This document shows positions 1-12,793 of a stretch of DNA of 64,000 nt, piece by piece. The position numbers and the translations under genes were made by a program. Under the pieces are notes generated by a model. The model made no database searches and was not told the DNA's origin. It saw only the letters and a list, made by a program, of their open reading frames with translations. Numbering within the stretch: the stretch's first letter is position 1; each line of letters opens with the position of its first letter. Location: assembly GCF_004664715.2 (NCBI RefSeq), contig NC_051072.1, positions 39,432,142 through 39,496,141 of the forward strand, in the 5' to 3' direction. This stretch comes from Peromyscus leucopus (Eukaryota > Chordata > Mammalia > Rodentia > Cricetidae).

Positions 1-333
1 TAGTCTCTCAGTGCAGGGGCCAAGGGAAATCAAGACTTCCGTGGAGAGAACCTTGGCATGAATACTTTTTAATAGTTGAGGACCACCCAACTCAGCTCAG
101 TGGTTGCCCATTCTCTTTAACCAGGTTCTAGAATCTAGAGGTGGGGAATTAGAGGAACACTGTTGGTTTTAAGGCTTGTGCCCCAGGAAAACATTAAGGG
201 AGGCAAAGAATTTGACCAAATATCCAGCAAGGAGAAATGGCAAGCCCTTGAGTATTTTGTGATTTCTCATCAACCGTTAACGAAGCCAGAATAGCACTGC
301 CAGATTTCTTCCTTTTCTATTTTTCTGTGTTTG

Positions 334-446
334 TTTTTGAGACAAGATCCTGTTATGTTACCCAGACTGTTTTCAATTTCAGGATGCTCCTGTCTCAACC
401 TCCTGAGTTCTGAGATTACAAGTGCAGGCCACCATGCTGAGGCAAC
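334..446 (-). repeat. B1-like SINE, old
   Basis: Read on the minus strand this resembles a 7SL-derived B1. On the plus strand it opens with the T-rich stretch and GAGACAAGAT, and it closes with GATTACAAGTGCAGGCCACC, which matches the B1 head region in reverse. It is strongly diverged and its middle is degraded, so an older PB1 or proto-B1 type is possible. Confidence 0.6.
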
Positions 447-3400
447 TTCCGCACCTTCATTTCCTTATTTCCTGCCCAAGATTGGGAGTTCAAACACATC
501 CCCACTCTGATTGTATCATCTCTGTTAAGTATGCCACTCAAGTCTACAAAATGTGTCCTATTATTTCAAGTTTCATTTTTTAGGTAGCCCTGCCCTTGAT
601 AGTTATTCACTTACCAGCCAATACCAGAGCCTGGAGGACTGGTAAGATCCCCTCAAGGAGTGATGATTTAGCATTACTTAGTGTTATTGTTTGCTTTATA
701 TATAAATGCTCAAGATTAAAAATATCCTTCATGTTGCCTGTAGCAAATCTGGGATCCATGGGGTAGGGATTCAATGAGATCATCTTTGTCACCATGGTGA
801 CATCAGCCTATCTGAATTATAAGTCTTCCCAGGAGTTCACCAGTTGGAAGCTTTTAATATGATTAGAAAACAAACCTGGCATGCACATGAATGATGCTTC
901 AGCTTAGGAAAGCAGCAAAATAATGACTGGGTGTTCACGGGCACCCTGGCAATTCCTAGTAGTTTCTTATTGATTAATTCTAGGGGTTGGTTTCCTCTTT
1001 ATTCTCTTTCCTTCAACGATCTAGCTCAGGGTTTCCAAAGAAATCAAGAGTCACAGAACATCTCGGTTGCCAAACAAAAGGTACCTCCAACGTTGTTCTA
1101 TTAAGTCAACTCTCAATCTGTCAAGAGTTCCTGGTACTCAAGTGTTCAAATTATATTACTTGATTTTCATCTTTGACTAATCAATCAGCAAAGAATAAGG
1201 ATGTATGTTGCTAAATTATGGTATTTAACAGTGGAAGGCAAGTTTAAAAAGAAACCTTTTGTGCTTAACAAGTAAATACAATCTGACAAAGAGCCTTAGT
1301 AAGAGCTGAGGAGTAATGACCTAAGCTAGTAACCCTTTACACTTCAAAACTGTCTTATTAAAAATAAGAAATTGGGAAGGCTACTCATCATATATTTAAG
1401 TGATAAGACAAATAAACAATAATAAATCTAGTCAGATGTTGGCCCTCCTTTTGCTCTAGGAATTCCAATATCACAGTAGGAACTGATAGGGACAGAAATC
1501 AGACAACAGGATACTGAGTTTTTAATCATTGGATTTATGATAAACTACCAGGAAAAAAAAAAAAAAGAAGAAATCTGCATGCGATTGCAGACTTCAAAGA
1601 AACACTCCTGACAGTAAAACCAGCTATATGCTGAAGTGTTTTTTATGGTTGTCTCAGAAAGCAGAGGCCGTGAAATTCTACCTGTCAGTCAGATTGGATA
1701 CTTGTGTGTCGCACAGTAAAGCTGCACGGGACCATATCTGTACCACAATACCACAGTACTCTTCTCCCTCACTTCTGGAACCTCACAGAGTCATAGTACA
1801 TGCATCCTTTCAAGATGTTTAAAAGGCTGTGAGGAAAAGTGGAAGAGGCTGGGGTCTCACGCATCTGAGTAAAGGACATCTTTCTTTCTGGGTTTTTGGT
1901 TTTTTTGTTGGTTTGTTTTTTAAACAAGTACTTTCTCACAGAAAAGAAAGAATCATTGTAACCAGTGTTACAGGGACAAAAGTTGATTAATGAGGAAAGG
2001 AATAGCCTAAAGATATCAGGGGCAGAAAGACAGGCCCAGGAATGGGATTAAGAGACAGGTTCTGCTGGCTAGAAAGATAAAAGAAAGGCAGGCATAGAAT
2101 CATTTCATTTCAGAAAAAGTTCTTTAAAAAGTATAGGAAATGGTAAGAAAATAAGCCGTGGCTCTGTATGAAAGATGTTAAGACAATTTTCTCTATGTAT
2201 ATCTATCCTATAATTACTATGGGAAATATAGACACACACACATAAGAGAGAAAGAAAGAGAAGGGGAGAGAGAGAAGAAATAGGGGCCAATCACAATCTA
2301 TATAATACTTGTGAAGATAAAGTGAAGATAAAATGATGTAATACATACAATGTGCTCAGAGTAATCTATACCACATTATAAATACTCAGAAATTTTCTCA
2401 CTAATTTTAGTATTCTTGCCATCATTATTTTGTGTTAGCATACAATGAGACAAAGTTGTAAACTTAAGAAAATCGTAATATATTGTTGAATAATAGTATG
2501 CTAAGACATAAATCCCAAATAAAAGCACACAGCATTATTTTTTGAACTTCTGTCCACCTTTTTTTTTTCTAATAAAGCTTAAAAGACAACAATAGGTGCT
2601 GAGGTTTTAAAAGTTCAGCGATTTCGTGTTCTACTGGTTTGCTTATTCTCCAAGTTGTGCAAATAAAATCGAGGTGCTTTAGACTGTGTAAGTGGTAAGC
2701 AAATAATGAATGTAGTCAAAAAGATGAAACTGTGACCATTCTAAGCTTCAAACTTGGAGACAGGACTACAGAAGTATAAGAGCTGGGAAGCAGATGACCA
2801 AGCAGTTGTCTTACCAACATGGAGAGGAAGTGACTGTGAAGAAATTGTCACTACCAGGATCAAGGTTGCTGCTAGCAGCAATAGTAGGAGCTGAGTCAGG
2901 AGGAGAATGTGTGGCCCATGTATGAAGCAGAGTTCTTTAGTACTGAGCAGAACAGTACATGAGTCACAGGAGGGGACAGAGCCTCACAGAAAATGTTGGA
3001 GAAGAAACTAAGCTTAATTATGGTATGAGCAAGGATGCTCTGTCTTTAGACAATTTTAAAACATTCCTTTTTTTTAATGTTCTGAATTTAGGGATAGTTA
3101 CATAATTCATGTGCTTATTTAATAATGCAATATTTACTTTTCCCATGAAAAACTCAACAAGTTGATAATTCCTCTCAGGACCCTCAAGTACAAATGAAGT
3201 ATGTAAGGTGAAAGGCCAAAAGGAGTGTCATTTTAGAGAGTGATCATAAAGATAGAGAATAAAAAGCTGGACAGGAAGACTGAAGAGATGTGGTGATAAT
3301 AGGGATTTAGTTAAATTTAGAAGAAGCCACTGTACTGGACAGAACTTTGGAGCAATGGTGCATTGGCCATGGTTCAAATTACTGTCCTAGGTTCATCATA

Positions 3401-4397
3401 CCTGGCTGTGGCTTCACAGATCTCCCGTTGATTGGGAAATGGGTTGATGATCTGTTTCAGGCTAATGACTTCAATCATTAGAAATACTCCCCAAGGGGAT
3501 GATGAGCTGCTGCATGGCATTGGTATTAAGAGCATGACTTTCTTGAGACTGAGCAGGGGAAAGGCAGGGGTGGTGTGATAAGGAGAAAGAGAAGAAGGAA
3601 TGGAGAAGTCTGTGCATCGGAAAGAGGGTTGTGCAACACTGTCTGGGAGCATGATGAGGCTGTATTGCTGACATTCAACAGCAGCTCTGATTGATAGTGT
3701 AGGATGGACACAAGTTTGAACCTGTAAACATTTGCTCATTTTTGGAAAAAGGGGTTGAAGGAGCCCAGTTCTTCGAAGTGGCTATTGGGAGAGAGGAAGG
3801 GTTGATCCAGTGGATGACTATATACCCATCCCTCCATGGCCTTGGTTAAACTCAAAGGGTCACAAAGAAAAAGACATGAAGGTGACATGGGGACCTCCTG
3901 GGAGGAAGAAAGATTTCATGTGGGTGGGAGGGGACGAGGTGAGTGTGACCAGAATATGTTATATGTATATATGAAACTGTCGAAAAATAAGTTAATTTAA
4001 AAAAATAAAGGATTCTGCAACTAGTACAAAACACTAAGATATCCTCTATTATCTTCGGCCTGAATATCAATTAATGACTGGATTGTGACATCAAGAGAAG
4101 GGTTTTGTAATTAATTAATTAATAACCCTAAAGATAGGGTGTCACTTGAGGTGGGTCTAACTTACAAGCACAAGTTCTTAAAAGCAGAATGTTTTCTATG
4201 GCTGGACACAGAGGAGGGATTCTGGGAAATGAGTATGACAAGAGGGGGCCTTCTCCGTGGCCTAGATGGAGTGAGCAATGGTGGCGGAAAGGGCTTGGGA
4301 GTGGACTTTAAGAGGAAAAGGGGGTTAAGGGCAACAGCTAAGAAGGAAACAGGAAATACCATCATACAACTGCAAAAACATGGCAAGTCCTTAAGTG
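447..4397. other. Unassigned non-coding stretch
   Basis: About 4 kb of AT-rich sequence in which I recognise no gene or repeat family. It contains a 14-base A run near 1,553 and a short CA tract followed by a purine-rich GA tract at about 2,230-2,280. Open frames here are short and show no recognisable protein features. Confidence 0.5.
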
Positions 4398-4403
4398 GCA
4401 GAC

Positions 4404-4798
4404 TGCTGTGGGATGGTCTGTATGTCTGTATTGCTCTGATTGGTCAATAAATAAAACACTGATTGGCCAGTGGCCAGGCAGGAAGTAAGGTGGGACAAGG
4501 AGAGAGGAGAATTCTGGGAAGCAGAAGGCTGAGGCAGAGAGACACTGCAGCCACCGCCAGGACAAGCAGCATGTAAAGACGCCGGTAAGCCACCAGCCAC
4601 GTGGCAAGGTATAGATTTATAGAAATGGGTTAATTTAAGATATAAGAACAGTTAGCAAGAAGCCTGCCACGGCCATGCAGTTTGTAAGCAATATAAGTCT
4701 CTGTGTTTACTTACTTGGTTGGGTCTGAGCAACTGGGGGACTGGCCGGTGACAAAGATTTGTCCTGACTGTGAGCAAGGCAGGAAAACTCTAGCTACA
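4404..4798 (+). mobile_element. Solo LTR, ERVK-type (family B, copy 1)
   Basis: The element starts TGCTGTGGGATGG and ends CTAGCTACA, so it has the TG...CA ends of an LTR. It contains AATAAATAAAAC near its 5' end. The flanks GCAGAC (4398-4403) and GAAGAC (4799-4804) look like a 6-bp target duplication with one mismatch, which is typical of class II (ERVK-like) insertions. No internal retroviral sequence is attached, so it is a solo LTR. A second copy lies at 19,317-19,691. The exact library name is not assigned. Confidence 0.75.
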
Positions 4799-5096
4799 GA
4801 AGACATGAACTTGGCAAACAATCCTAAGCTTCGGAGCTTGCTTGGTCAATGCCTTTCAGCATTAAGATTAAGTGAAGAGAGACGAAAGCCCTGCCATAGC
4901 CAGGTCTCTGACCTAAGGATGGGTAAGATGAAAGGAAAGGAAAAGAATGAAGTTTCTACATTTGCAGCACTTTTAAAAGTCAGCAATAGAAATTCAACAT
5001 CCAAAGGTATCTGCATACTTTAATGCAGCAACTTTCATTTCTTTACATAAAAGAGAGAGGGGTGGGGCAGAGAGAAAGAGAGAGAGAAAAAGGACA

Positions 5097-5420
5097 GCTG
5101 GGGAGATGGCTCAGGAGATAAAAGGCTTGTGATAACCTCTAGAATTCATGTAAACCAATCATAGTATCATGTGTATCTGTGACCCCAGGCAGAACTAGAA
5201 CTCCTGGAGGCTTGCCAGCCAGCATAGTGTATGCAGTAGTAAATGGCAAAAGAGAGACTCTGACTTAAAGAATGCAGGAGGTGAGGACTAACACCAGGCA
5301 TTGTCCTCTGACCTCCACACAGAAGAGTGGCATGTGCACACGTGCACACATACATGAATGCATGCACACACACATACATATATGCATGCATAAACAAACA
5401 CACATATGCACACATACATA
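5097..5420 (+). repeat. B4/RSINE1-like SINE with CA/GCAT-rich tail
   Basis: It begins with a tRNA-derived head (GCTGGGGAGATGGCTCAG, an A-box region). Later come GGAGGCTTGCCAGCCAGC and TGTCCTCTGACCTCCACAC, as in the B4/RSINE1 body. A CA/TGCA-rich tail follows to about 5,420. It is moderately diverged. Confidence 0.75.
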
Positions 5421-5971
5421 CGCAAAGGAGTATCACGTACCTTTGGACATCAATTTGTCATTTTTTCCTCTGGTCAATAAATTTAAGCAATGGAAAGAAT
5501 GTCAAATAGGAGAGATCAGGATGACTGATTATTATATATTTAAATGTTAAGACTTGTAAGTAATAATAACCATAAATCTTGATCATAGGTTGGCTTTTTA
5601 AAAAAAGACTATAGTATAGCTACCAGTACTAATAAAGATTTGCTCGCTTGTTAATTGCAAAATACAAGGTACTTGTCTTTTGTAGAACAGACTGTTTTGA
5701 AAATCAATAGAGTGCTATATTATTCACAGAATCTTCATTGCTTCCCAAACTGATGACTGCTGATTACATAGGGTCTCTTAGGCATTAAAGTTTCAAAGGG
5801 ATGTTTTCTGTTGAGATCCCCCCCTCCCCAGTTTTGGATCCCATTAAGTAACAGGTGGACTCTGAAGTATTCAATGAAACAAGATTCCTATACCTCAAAT
5901 ATTTCAACCAAAGTCAATGGCAGAACTAGGTAGTTTAAACAAAACAGTGGTCTAGAATAGTGGTGATTTTA

Positions 5972-6030
5972 CATACATACACACACACACACACCACACA
6001 CACACACACACACACATACACACAAACATG
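5972..6030. repeat. (CA)n microsatellite
   Basis: Nearly pure CA repeat interrupted once by CC. Confidence 0.95.
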
Positions 6031-6040
6031 CATACACCAA

Positions 6041-7500
6041 AACATAAAGTTGTACATGATGGATGCACACAAGTTCTATGTGTCAATTATATTCCAATAG
6101 AGCTAAAACTTACACAGCCTTGTTAACAATATGTGTAATCATCAATTATAATCATGGCAATACAGAACAAATGAATGGCTCTTTTCCATTTTGAGAGTCT
6201 GTCATACTGTGCTAGTCAAGCTAAAGGTAAGCTTGTAGTTTGCCTCCCCCCACAAAAAAATAAGAACATAGAAATTAAGCTTGTTGTTCCCTAAAAGCCA
6301 AACACAATGAAACAAAATAAAAACCTGGCAAGCTAAAATTACAGATAGCACTACCATTTCAGGAGTGAAAAGATGAGCATGAACTTTGTTTTCCTTCTAA
6401 TGGTTAAAAAAATATTAAGCTCCAAGGCATGTCACAAGTTATTTGCAGTGTGAGAATAGAGTCAATATTTTGATTAAATAAATTAAGGTAATAACTTTAA
6501 TGAGCAATGAGCTAAAATACTAAGACACATTGACAGACAGAGGCATCTCAAACCCCTGGAAATGTATATGCTTTTCCTGCCTCCTGTGTTTCAAATGCTA
6601 ATAAAATATTTAGTCTCTATTTTACAAATTATTCCTTGTAAATATTCTCGCTTTGCCTTGCCACAATCCTCAAATGTTAACTTCTGTTTCTTTTGAGAGG
6701 TGGCTCAATAGACCTAGTAGGAAGTTTTGTGTTTTGTACACAATTTTCCACTCTTCTCTTACCCCTAGGGAACAATCTTCTCTATAACCCAAATCAGGCA
6801 ATAAGAACTCATTTATGGACCGACTGAGACACTGCCTTTCCATTTTCAGTAGTCTAGGGCAAATGGCCTAAACTCTTTTAAGGCAAGCAAACATAATCTC
6901 TCCAGTTAAAAGGAACGGTGATGAGATTAAAGGTATGGATTTTAGTCTAGGAATGAATACCCTAGAACTATCTATACTTTTCACAGAAGTCACTACGTTT
7001 GTGATAATGACATTGTGTTGCTGTCCAAACAAGGAATAAGATGACAGTAATCGTAGATTCTTCTGCAATGGACTCTAGGACTTTGATGTTCTTCTTTCAA
7101 AATGGAAACATAGTCTGAGTTTACTATCGTACAAATTGTGCGTTATATTCCTTGTTTCTATGGCCATTACAAAGGGTTTGTTCTGGGTCCTGGTTTGAGG
7201 GTATAGTCTACAATAGCATTGAGGGTATGATATGGAGTGGATCCTGGTAGCTGTACAAAGTTTCTTACATCTGAGCAAATCAGGAAGCAGAGAGAGATGA
7301 ATTCTGGTTCTAATGTTACTTACTCTATTTTACTGAGTCCTAGACTCTATCCATAGGATGGTGCTAACTACTCTTCGCTATCTCAGTTGATCCTCTCTAG
7401 AAGCATCCTCACAGGCACTCCCAAGATTTGCCTCACTAAGGTCCTAAGCATTTCTAAATCCAATCAACATGTCAATCAAAATAAACCATACCACTTTCAT
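6041..7500. other. Unassigned non-coding stretch
   Basis: Unique-looking AT-rich sequence. I see no repeat family, RNA gene or convincing coding segment. Confidence 0.5.
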
Positions 7501-7574
7501 AAATATTTATTTATTTTTTGTTCTTAGCTAATCCCTGGAATTTATGTAAACAATAAGCTTTCTGCTACTAGCAG

Positions 7575-7670
7575 AATTGCACTATGAGTTAATTGCATTA
7601 TGAGTTAATTATGCCTTGCATGCCCTTCTAATTAGCAGATAATATTAATGAACCCATAATTAGAAATATG
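7575..7670. promoter_or_regulatory. Candidate cluster of homeodomain-type sites
   Basis: Within about 100 bp there are four TAATT/AATTA cores. Two are in a near-tandem TATGAGTTAATT unit, and the others are CTAATTAG and ATAATTAG. A GTAAACA forkhead-like site lies just upstream near 7,545. This is motif clustering only. AT-rich DNA yields such cores by chance, so function is inference. Confidence 0.25.
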
Positions 7671-7961
7671 GAGTTTTTATTCATAGTCATGGTTTTAACC
7701 ATCTACCAGAGGAAATGTCCAGAAGCATTGGTTACTCTTTGAACATGAAGTTCCCACAGCACTGGTACACCCAAGATAGGGGCTGAAATTGAGGATTAAA
7801 ATTCAGGTACTTTCTAGGATGAGGGAAGTGATGGAGTCACCACTGGAACACCCACACCTGTTGCCTCCTTGGTGGCCTCACCTGCACCTATATCCCTGTG
7901 GTACCCTGAAAAAAGAAACCATTCAGTTCTTTCCTAACAAATTTTACTTCTCATGGACTGT

Positions 7962-8548
7962 TTTAGTCAATGTTCCACTACTGTGAAGAGACACATGACG
8001 TCAGCAACTCTTACAAGGAAAACATGTAATTGGGGCTAGCTTACAGTTCTGAGGTTTAGCGCATTATCTTCATGGCAGAAAACATGGAAGCATGAGGGCA
8101 GACATGGTGCTTGAGAAGGAGCTGAAAATTTTACATCTGGATCCACAAGAAGCAGGCAGAGAGGGACACTGGGCCTGGCTTGAGCTTTCGAAACCCCAAA
8201 GCCCACCCCCAGTGACAAGAGTCCTCCAGCAAGGCCACACCTACTCCCACAAGGCCACATTCCTATTCCCTCTCAGGTAATATCATTCCCTGCTGCATTT
8301 AAATATATGAGCCTGTGGGGGCCATTTTTTTTAAAGATTTATTTCATTTATTATATATACAGTGTTCCGCCTACATGTGTCTTTGCAGGCCATAAGAGGG
8401 CGCCAGATCTCATTACAGATGGTTGTGAGTCACCATGTGGGTGCTGGGAATTGAACTCAGGTCCTCTGGAAGAGCAGCCGGTGCTCCTAACCACTGAGCC
8501 ATCTCTCCAGCCCAGTGGGGGCCATTTTTATTCAAACACCACATGGAT
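7962..8548 (+). mobile_element. Rodent medium-reiterated repeat, split by a B2
   Basis: The segment contains GTGAAGAGACACATGACG, AAGGCCACACCTACTCC and ATTCAAACACCACATGG. These fit a very common rodent interspersed repeat (I recall a URR1-like family, not verified). An antisense relative is at 48,283-48,606. A B2 element interrupts it at 8,330-8,514 with a direct duplication of its sequence. Confidence 0.65.
8330..8514 (-). repeat. B2 SINE, young insertion
   Basis: On the minus strand it reads as a full B2: head GGGCTGGAGAGATGGCTCAG, then the B-box area and an AT-rich 3' end. It is flanked by a perfect 15-bp target duplication, GTGGGGGCCATTTTT, at 8,315-8,329 and 8,515-8,529. It sits inside the older repeat at 7,962-8,548. 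Confidence 0.95.
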
Positions 8549-9061
8549 CAGCCTTAATTTGTGTAAAGCAGCATCTTTACATGAAGAAATAGACCTGTTA
8601 TTTATTTATCTAAATAGCAAAGAAAAGAATTAAAGTGAAAAATGGCTATTGCTGTATCTACAGCAATTATGCTAATGGCATTTTCATGGCAATCCCTTTG
8701 TAGCACTTTAAAATTTGAAGCTATATTTTTAATTTAATAACTGTAGAAAGGAGTGTTCTCAGTTACCTTCTAGGATCATGAAGACAGAAGGAAGAGGGGC
8801 CTGTTTAGTGGTATGAGAGAGCAGAATGCAGGGCAGACTGTGGAAAACTGTCAGGGAAGCTAGGTTAGACATGAGATATCTTGAATATTCTCATCTAAGT
8901 ACTATGACTCTTCCTCCTGCTGGCAGGGTACAATAAGATTTCTGCAAGAACAAAAACATTCTATAGTGCATCTGCCCAAATTCTCTTGCCACTAGATGTT
9001 ACTCAAATGTACATTTTGAAATTTTAATTTAATTTCTTTGACACATGCCTAGTGATGACCA

Positions 9062-9310
9062 ATTTGGATGAATAACAGGACTTTAAAAGTAATCATAGCA
9101 CCTATCATTTATTAAGCACTGATCTTGAGCCAGGCAGGTTTACCAAGCTTTATTTCACACAAATAGTTGGAGTATCTACTTTACTCCAGGCACTGACATT
9201 GAACACAGAGAACAGAACAATATCTAAGACAGAAAGTCTATGGCAGGTACATACAGTCCCTACCCTGTAGAGCTTTCAGAGTAGTGGAAGGTATTGACAA
9301 GGAATAAATA
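9062..9310 (+). repeat. Ancient mammalian repeat-like segment
   Basis: TTTATTAAGCACTGATC and the later CCAGGCACTGAC...GAACAGAACAA...GTCCCTACCCTGTAGAGCTT order resemble old mammal-wide repeats with a 'ccaggcactg' core (MIR/L2-era). It is too diverged for a firm class call. Confidence 0.4.
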
Positions 9311-9483
9311 AATAAAGTTGTAGTTTTCTTTTATGAGCTTAGACACATATAATATGTAAAGGATTGTGGGAAGGGGAAGGACTCTCTTCATTAACTGTAA
9401 ATAAAACCTTTCTGTGAAAATGGGACATTTGAATCATGTCATGAACTTAATTGTATTGCACAGTAAACATTTTTCTTTGGGCG

Positions 9484-9497
9484 CCCCCCCCCCCCCC
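9484..9497. repeat. Poly(C) run
   Basis: Fourteen consecutive C (poly-G on the minus strand), a possible G-quadruplex and a likely site of sequencing length error. Confidence 0.95.
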
Positions 9498-10174
9498 GCT
9501 TCTAGAAACTCAGAATATGGCCTTATGTGGAAATGTAGTGAATTAGAATAAACTCATATTAGAACAGGGTGAGGAGGCTTATTCCTTTGTCACCTGTGTC
9601 CTAGTTAGAGGAGGGAATAAAAGGAAAACTGGAAAATGCCTGCAAGGGAAGATGAGGTGAAAATACAGGAGAAATCCACGCAGCACCCCACACCCCACAG
9701 AATCAAAGCAGACTCTCTTGCACCACTCAGAAGGAGAGCACCAAGCCAACATGCTGAGCTCAGACTCCCAGCCTCATGCATAGTTAAGTCACAGATTTCC
9801 GTTATCTACACTACCCAGTGCGGGAGGTACCTATTGTGGCAGCTATAACCACACAGCCCAGGTAGACACTTGGGCGAGGAGACCTGTGAGTGGAGAGTGC
9901 CATTTCATTATCATGGCTACCCTGTGAGTTAGTCACTGGGGGCTCCATGTATCAGATGGGAAAGCTGAGTTTAGAGTCTCAGCCCTAGCCCTGCAACAAA
10001 CACCAGCTTCAGCCTTCCTTCCCCCTGCCCACATCTCCTGTGCAGCCCAAAGGCCATGTCCTCCTAACCTCCCTCTCTCCATGGGTCAGTGTCCCAGCCC
10101 CCAACTCCAACAGACACCCCCTGTTAAACCTCAGGTCATGCCTGCCAGAAAAGCAGATAGGCTCTCTGCAGACC

Positions 10175-10178
<4 letters not shown>

Positions 10179-10236
<58 letters not shown>

Positions 10237-10244
10237 CTCTCTCT
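10179..10244. repeat. (CT)n microsatellite in L1 5' UTR
   Basis: Two CT runs separated by TTCT, lying between monomer-like units of the L1 5' UTR. Confidence 0.95.
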
Positions 10245-10941
10245 GTTCCCGGACCCAATGCCCCAGTCTTGTCCCTAGTACTGAAACAGAACACCATCTG
10301 TAGCCTCCCTGGCCCTCCCCACCCATATCTTCTGTGGGCCCCACAAACCATCCCCTTTTAGTTTCCTTCCCCTCCCAACTCCAGTAGGCACCCCCGGCTA
10401 AAACAATAGCTTTTCCTCTCAGGGCAACAAGAGAACTGGAGGCAGACCCGCATCTCTCCTTCTGCTCCTGAAATCCAATCCCCCCAGTTTCATCCCCAGA
10501 TCTGTAGGAGGAAATCTGCTGTGGTCTTCCTTTCCTATCTGACTCCATCCCCAATGAATCACAAAGACATTCTCCTCCAACCTTCCTTCCCCAAACTTAT
10601 CCCAGTATCCCAGCCTCCAACACTAGCACACATTCTCTGTGAACACACCAGATGAGCAGGCCAGGCAAACAAGGCAGCACACAACCATCACACTCCCTGA
10701 AAATCCAGAGAGGAAAAAAAACCAAGGAGCCAAATACCTACCCAACAAAGCCAAATCCAGAAATAAGACCTAGACCTACATTCATCCCAAAGCCAGATGC
10801 CTAGATACCAGCATAAAAACATGGCCAATAACAGCCAGAGCAATATATATCTCCACTAGAGTCCACCTATCCTACCACAGCAGGTCCTAAATATTCCAAC
10901 ATAGTGGAAGCACAAGGAAAAGACCCTAAAACTATATAAAG

Positions 10942-11345
10942 ATGGTAGAGGTTCTTAAAGAGGAAATAAATAAATCTCTTCAAGGAAAGCCAAGAAAACA
11001 CAAACAAACAATTGAAGGAAACAAATCTGTTCAAGACCTGAAAATGGAAATAAAGAAAATTCAAACTGTGGGAATGCTGGAAATGAAAAATTTACGAATT
11101 CGAACAGGAACCACAGTAGTGTGTTTAACCAACAGAATATAAGAGATGGAAGAAAGAAACTCAGGCATTGAAGACATGATAGAAGAAATGGATACATCAG
11201 CCAAAGAAAATATTAAATCCAAAAATATCCTGACACTATCCTAATACTATGAAAAGACCAAATCTCTGAATAATAGGAATACAGGAAGAAGAACAAACAC
11301 ATGTCAAAGGCCTAGAAAAAAGTCTTCAAACAAAATCATAGAAGA
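10942..11345 (+). pseudogene. L1 ORF1 remnant (N-terminal coiled-coil part)
   Basis: The open frame begins MVEVLKEEINKSLQGK and continues with QDLKMEIKKIQT and GMLEMKNLRIRTGTT, the charged heptad-like pattern of the L1 ORF1p coiled-coil. A stop follows after 66 codons, and homology continues through further stops and frame changes (for example AAATCATAGAAGAAACTTTT near 11,330). The RNA-recognition and C-terminal domains of ORF1p are absent, because the sequence runs into an AT/CATA microsatellite at 11,370. ORF1p normally binds L1 RNA as a trimer. This fragment cannot. Confidence 0.8.
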
Positions 11346-11369
11346 AACTTTTTCTAACCTAAAGAAGAA

Positions 11370-11470
11370 TATATATATATATATATTCTATATATATACA
11401 TACATATATATACACCCTTACATACATACATACACACACATACATATGTATATACATGTATATACATAAA
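11370..11470. repeat. (TA)n / (CATA)n microsatellite
   Basis: Alternating TA, then CATA/CACA repeats, placed exactly where ORF1 and ORF2 remnants of the L1 are joined. Confidence 0.9.
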
Positions 11471-11489
11471 ACATTGGAGATAGACATTA

Positions 11490-11971
11490 TCTCAGGGTAA
11501 AGGGTCAGAAAAAGATATTCCAAACAAAATGACCTAAGAAGCAAGCTGCAAAAATAGACTTCAAACGAAAACCAATCAAGAGAGATGAGGAAGGGTACTA
11601 CATACTCAGTCAAAGGAAAAATCCACCAAGATAATATTTCAGTTCTTAACATCTATGCCCCAAACACAAGGACACCCAAGTTTGTAAAAGAAACATTACT
11701 ATACCTCAGATTACACTTTGACCCTCACACACTGATCATGGAAGACTTCACACTCACCAATGAGCAACTCATCCAGACAAAATCTAAACAGAGAAATACT
11801 GGAGCAATGGGTATTATAAATCAAATGGACCAAACAGATGTTTACAGGACATTTCACCCCAAAACAAAAGAATATACTGGGTATTTTTTGCACCTCATAG
11901 AACTTTCTCCAAAGTTGACTACATATTCAGACCCAAAGCGAGTCCTAATAGATACAAGAAAATTGAAATAA
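11490..11971 (+). pseudogene. L1 ORF2 endonuclease-domain remnant
   Basis: The clearest frame is 11,585-11,971. It contains NIYAPNTRTPKFVKETLL, then FDPHTLIMEDFTL, then YRTFHPKTKEYTGYF. These match the order of the apurinic/apyrimidinic-type endonuclease domain of L1 ORF2p. In the segment EDFTL the family usually has a GDFN-type catalytic motif, so the active site appears altered. The frame ends in a stop after RKLK. No reverse transcriptase motif follows, because the element jumps to its 3' region near 12,200. Upstream, 11,490-11,584 holds frame-broken endonuclease homology. It is a dead fragment. Confidence 0.85.
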
Positions 11972-12793
11972 TTATTCCTATCAGACCATAAAGGGTTAAA
12001 GCTGGACCTCAACAGCAACAGAAAGCTTACAACCTCATGGAAACCGAACAACTCTCTACTGAATAAAAAATGGGTCAAGACAGAAATAAAGAAATAAATT
12101 AAAGACTTTCTAGAATTCAATTAAAATGAATATATGGCATAACCAAAGTTATAGGACATAATAAAAACAGTGCTAAGAGGAAAATTCATAGCACCAAATG
12201 CAGCTATACTCATAGTGGCTTTATTCATAATTTCCAGAAATTAGAAACAACCTAGATGTCCCTCAACTGAAGAGTGGATAAAGAAAATGCTTTATACAAT
12301 GAAGCATTTAATAAAAAGTTATTAAAAGTTAATAAAATGACATCAAGAAAATAGATGGAATTAGAAAAAATTTATCCTGAGTGAGGTAACTCAAACCCAG
12401 AAAGAAAAATATAGTATGCATTCACTTATAAGTGGATATTAGTGGTTAAGCAAATAATAACCAAGCTACAATCCATAGACCCAGAACAGTTAGGTAAATA
12501 GGAGGGGTCTAGCAGGGATGAATGGAAATCCTTGGGTAGAGGAAATAGAATAGATTTTATGGGTGGACAGGAACAGGAGGGATCAGGTAGTGGGGGAGAT
12601 GGGATGGAGGAATTGAGTGTGGGGAAAAATGGCTAGAATTGAGGGGCATTTGGGGGGTGGTGTGGAAACCTAGTGCAGTGGAAACTTTTTGTAATTTATG
12701 AAGGTGATCTTAATGAGGACTCTTAGAAATGGGGGATATGGAGTCTCAACTTGCCCTCTTCTGTAGCCAGACAAAGCTTCTAGTGGAGAGACT

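Noticed and set aside
10009..10554. 181-codon open frame on the minus strand, longest in the window
   Set aside because: It is antisense to the L1 5' UTR and its middle is an arginine/glutamate run coded by the CT microsatellite.
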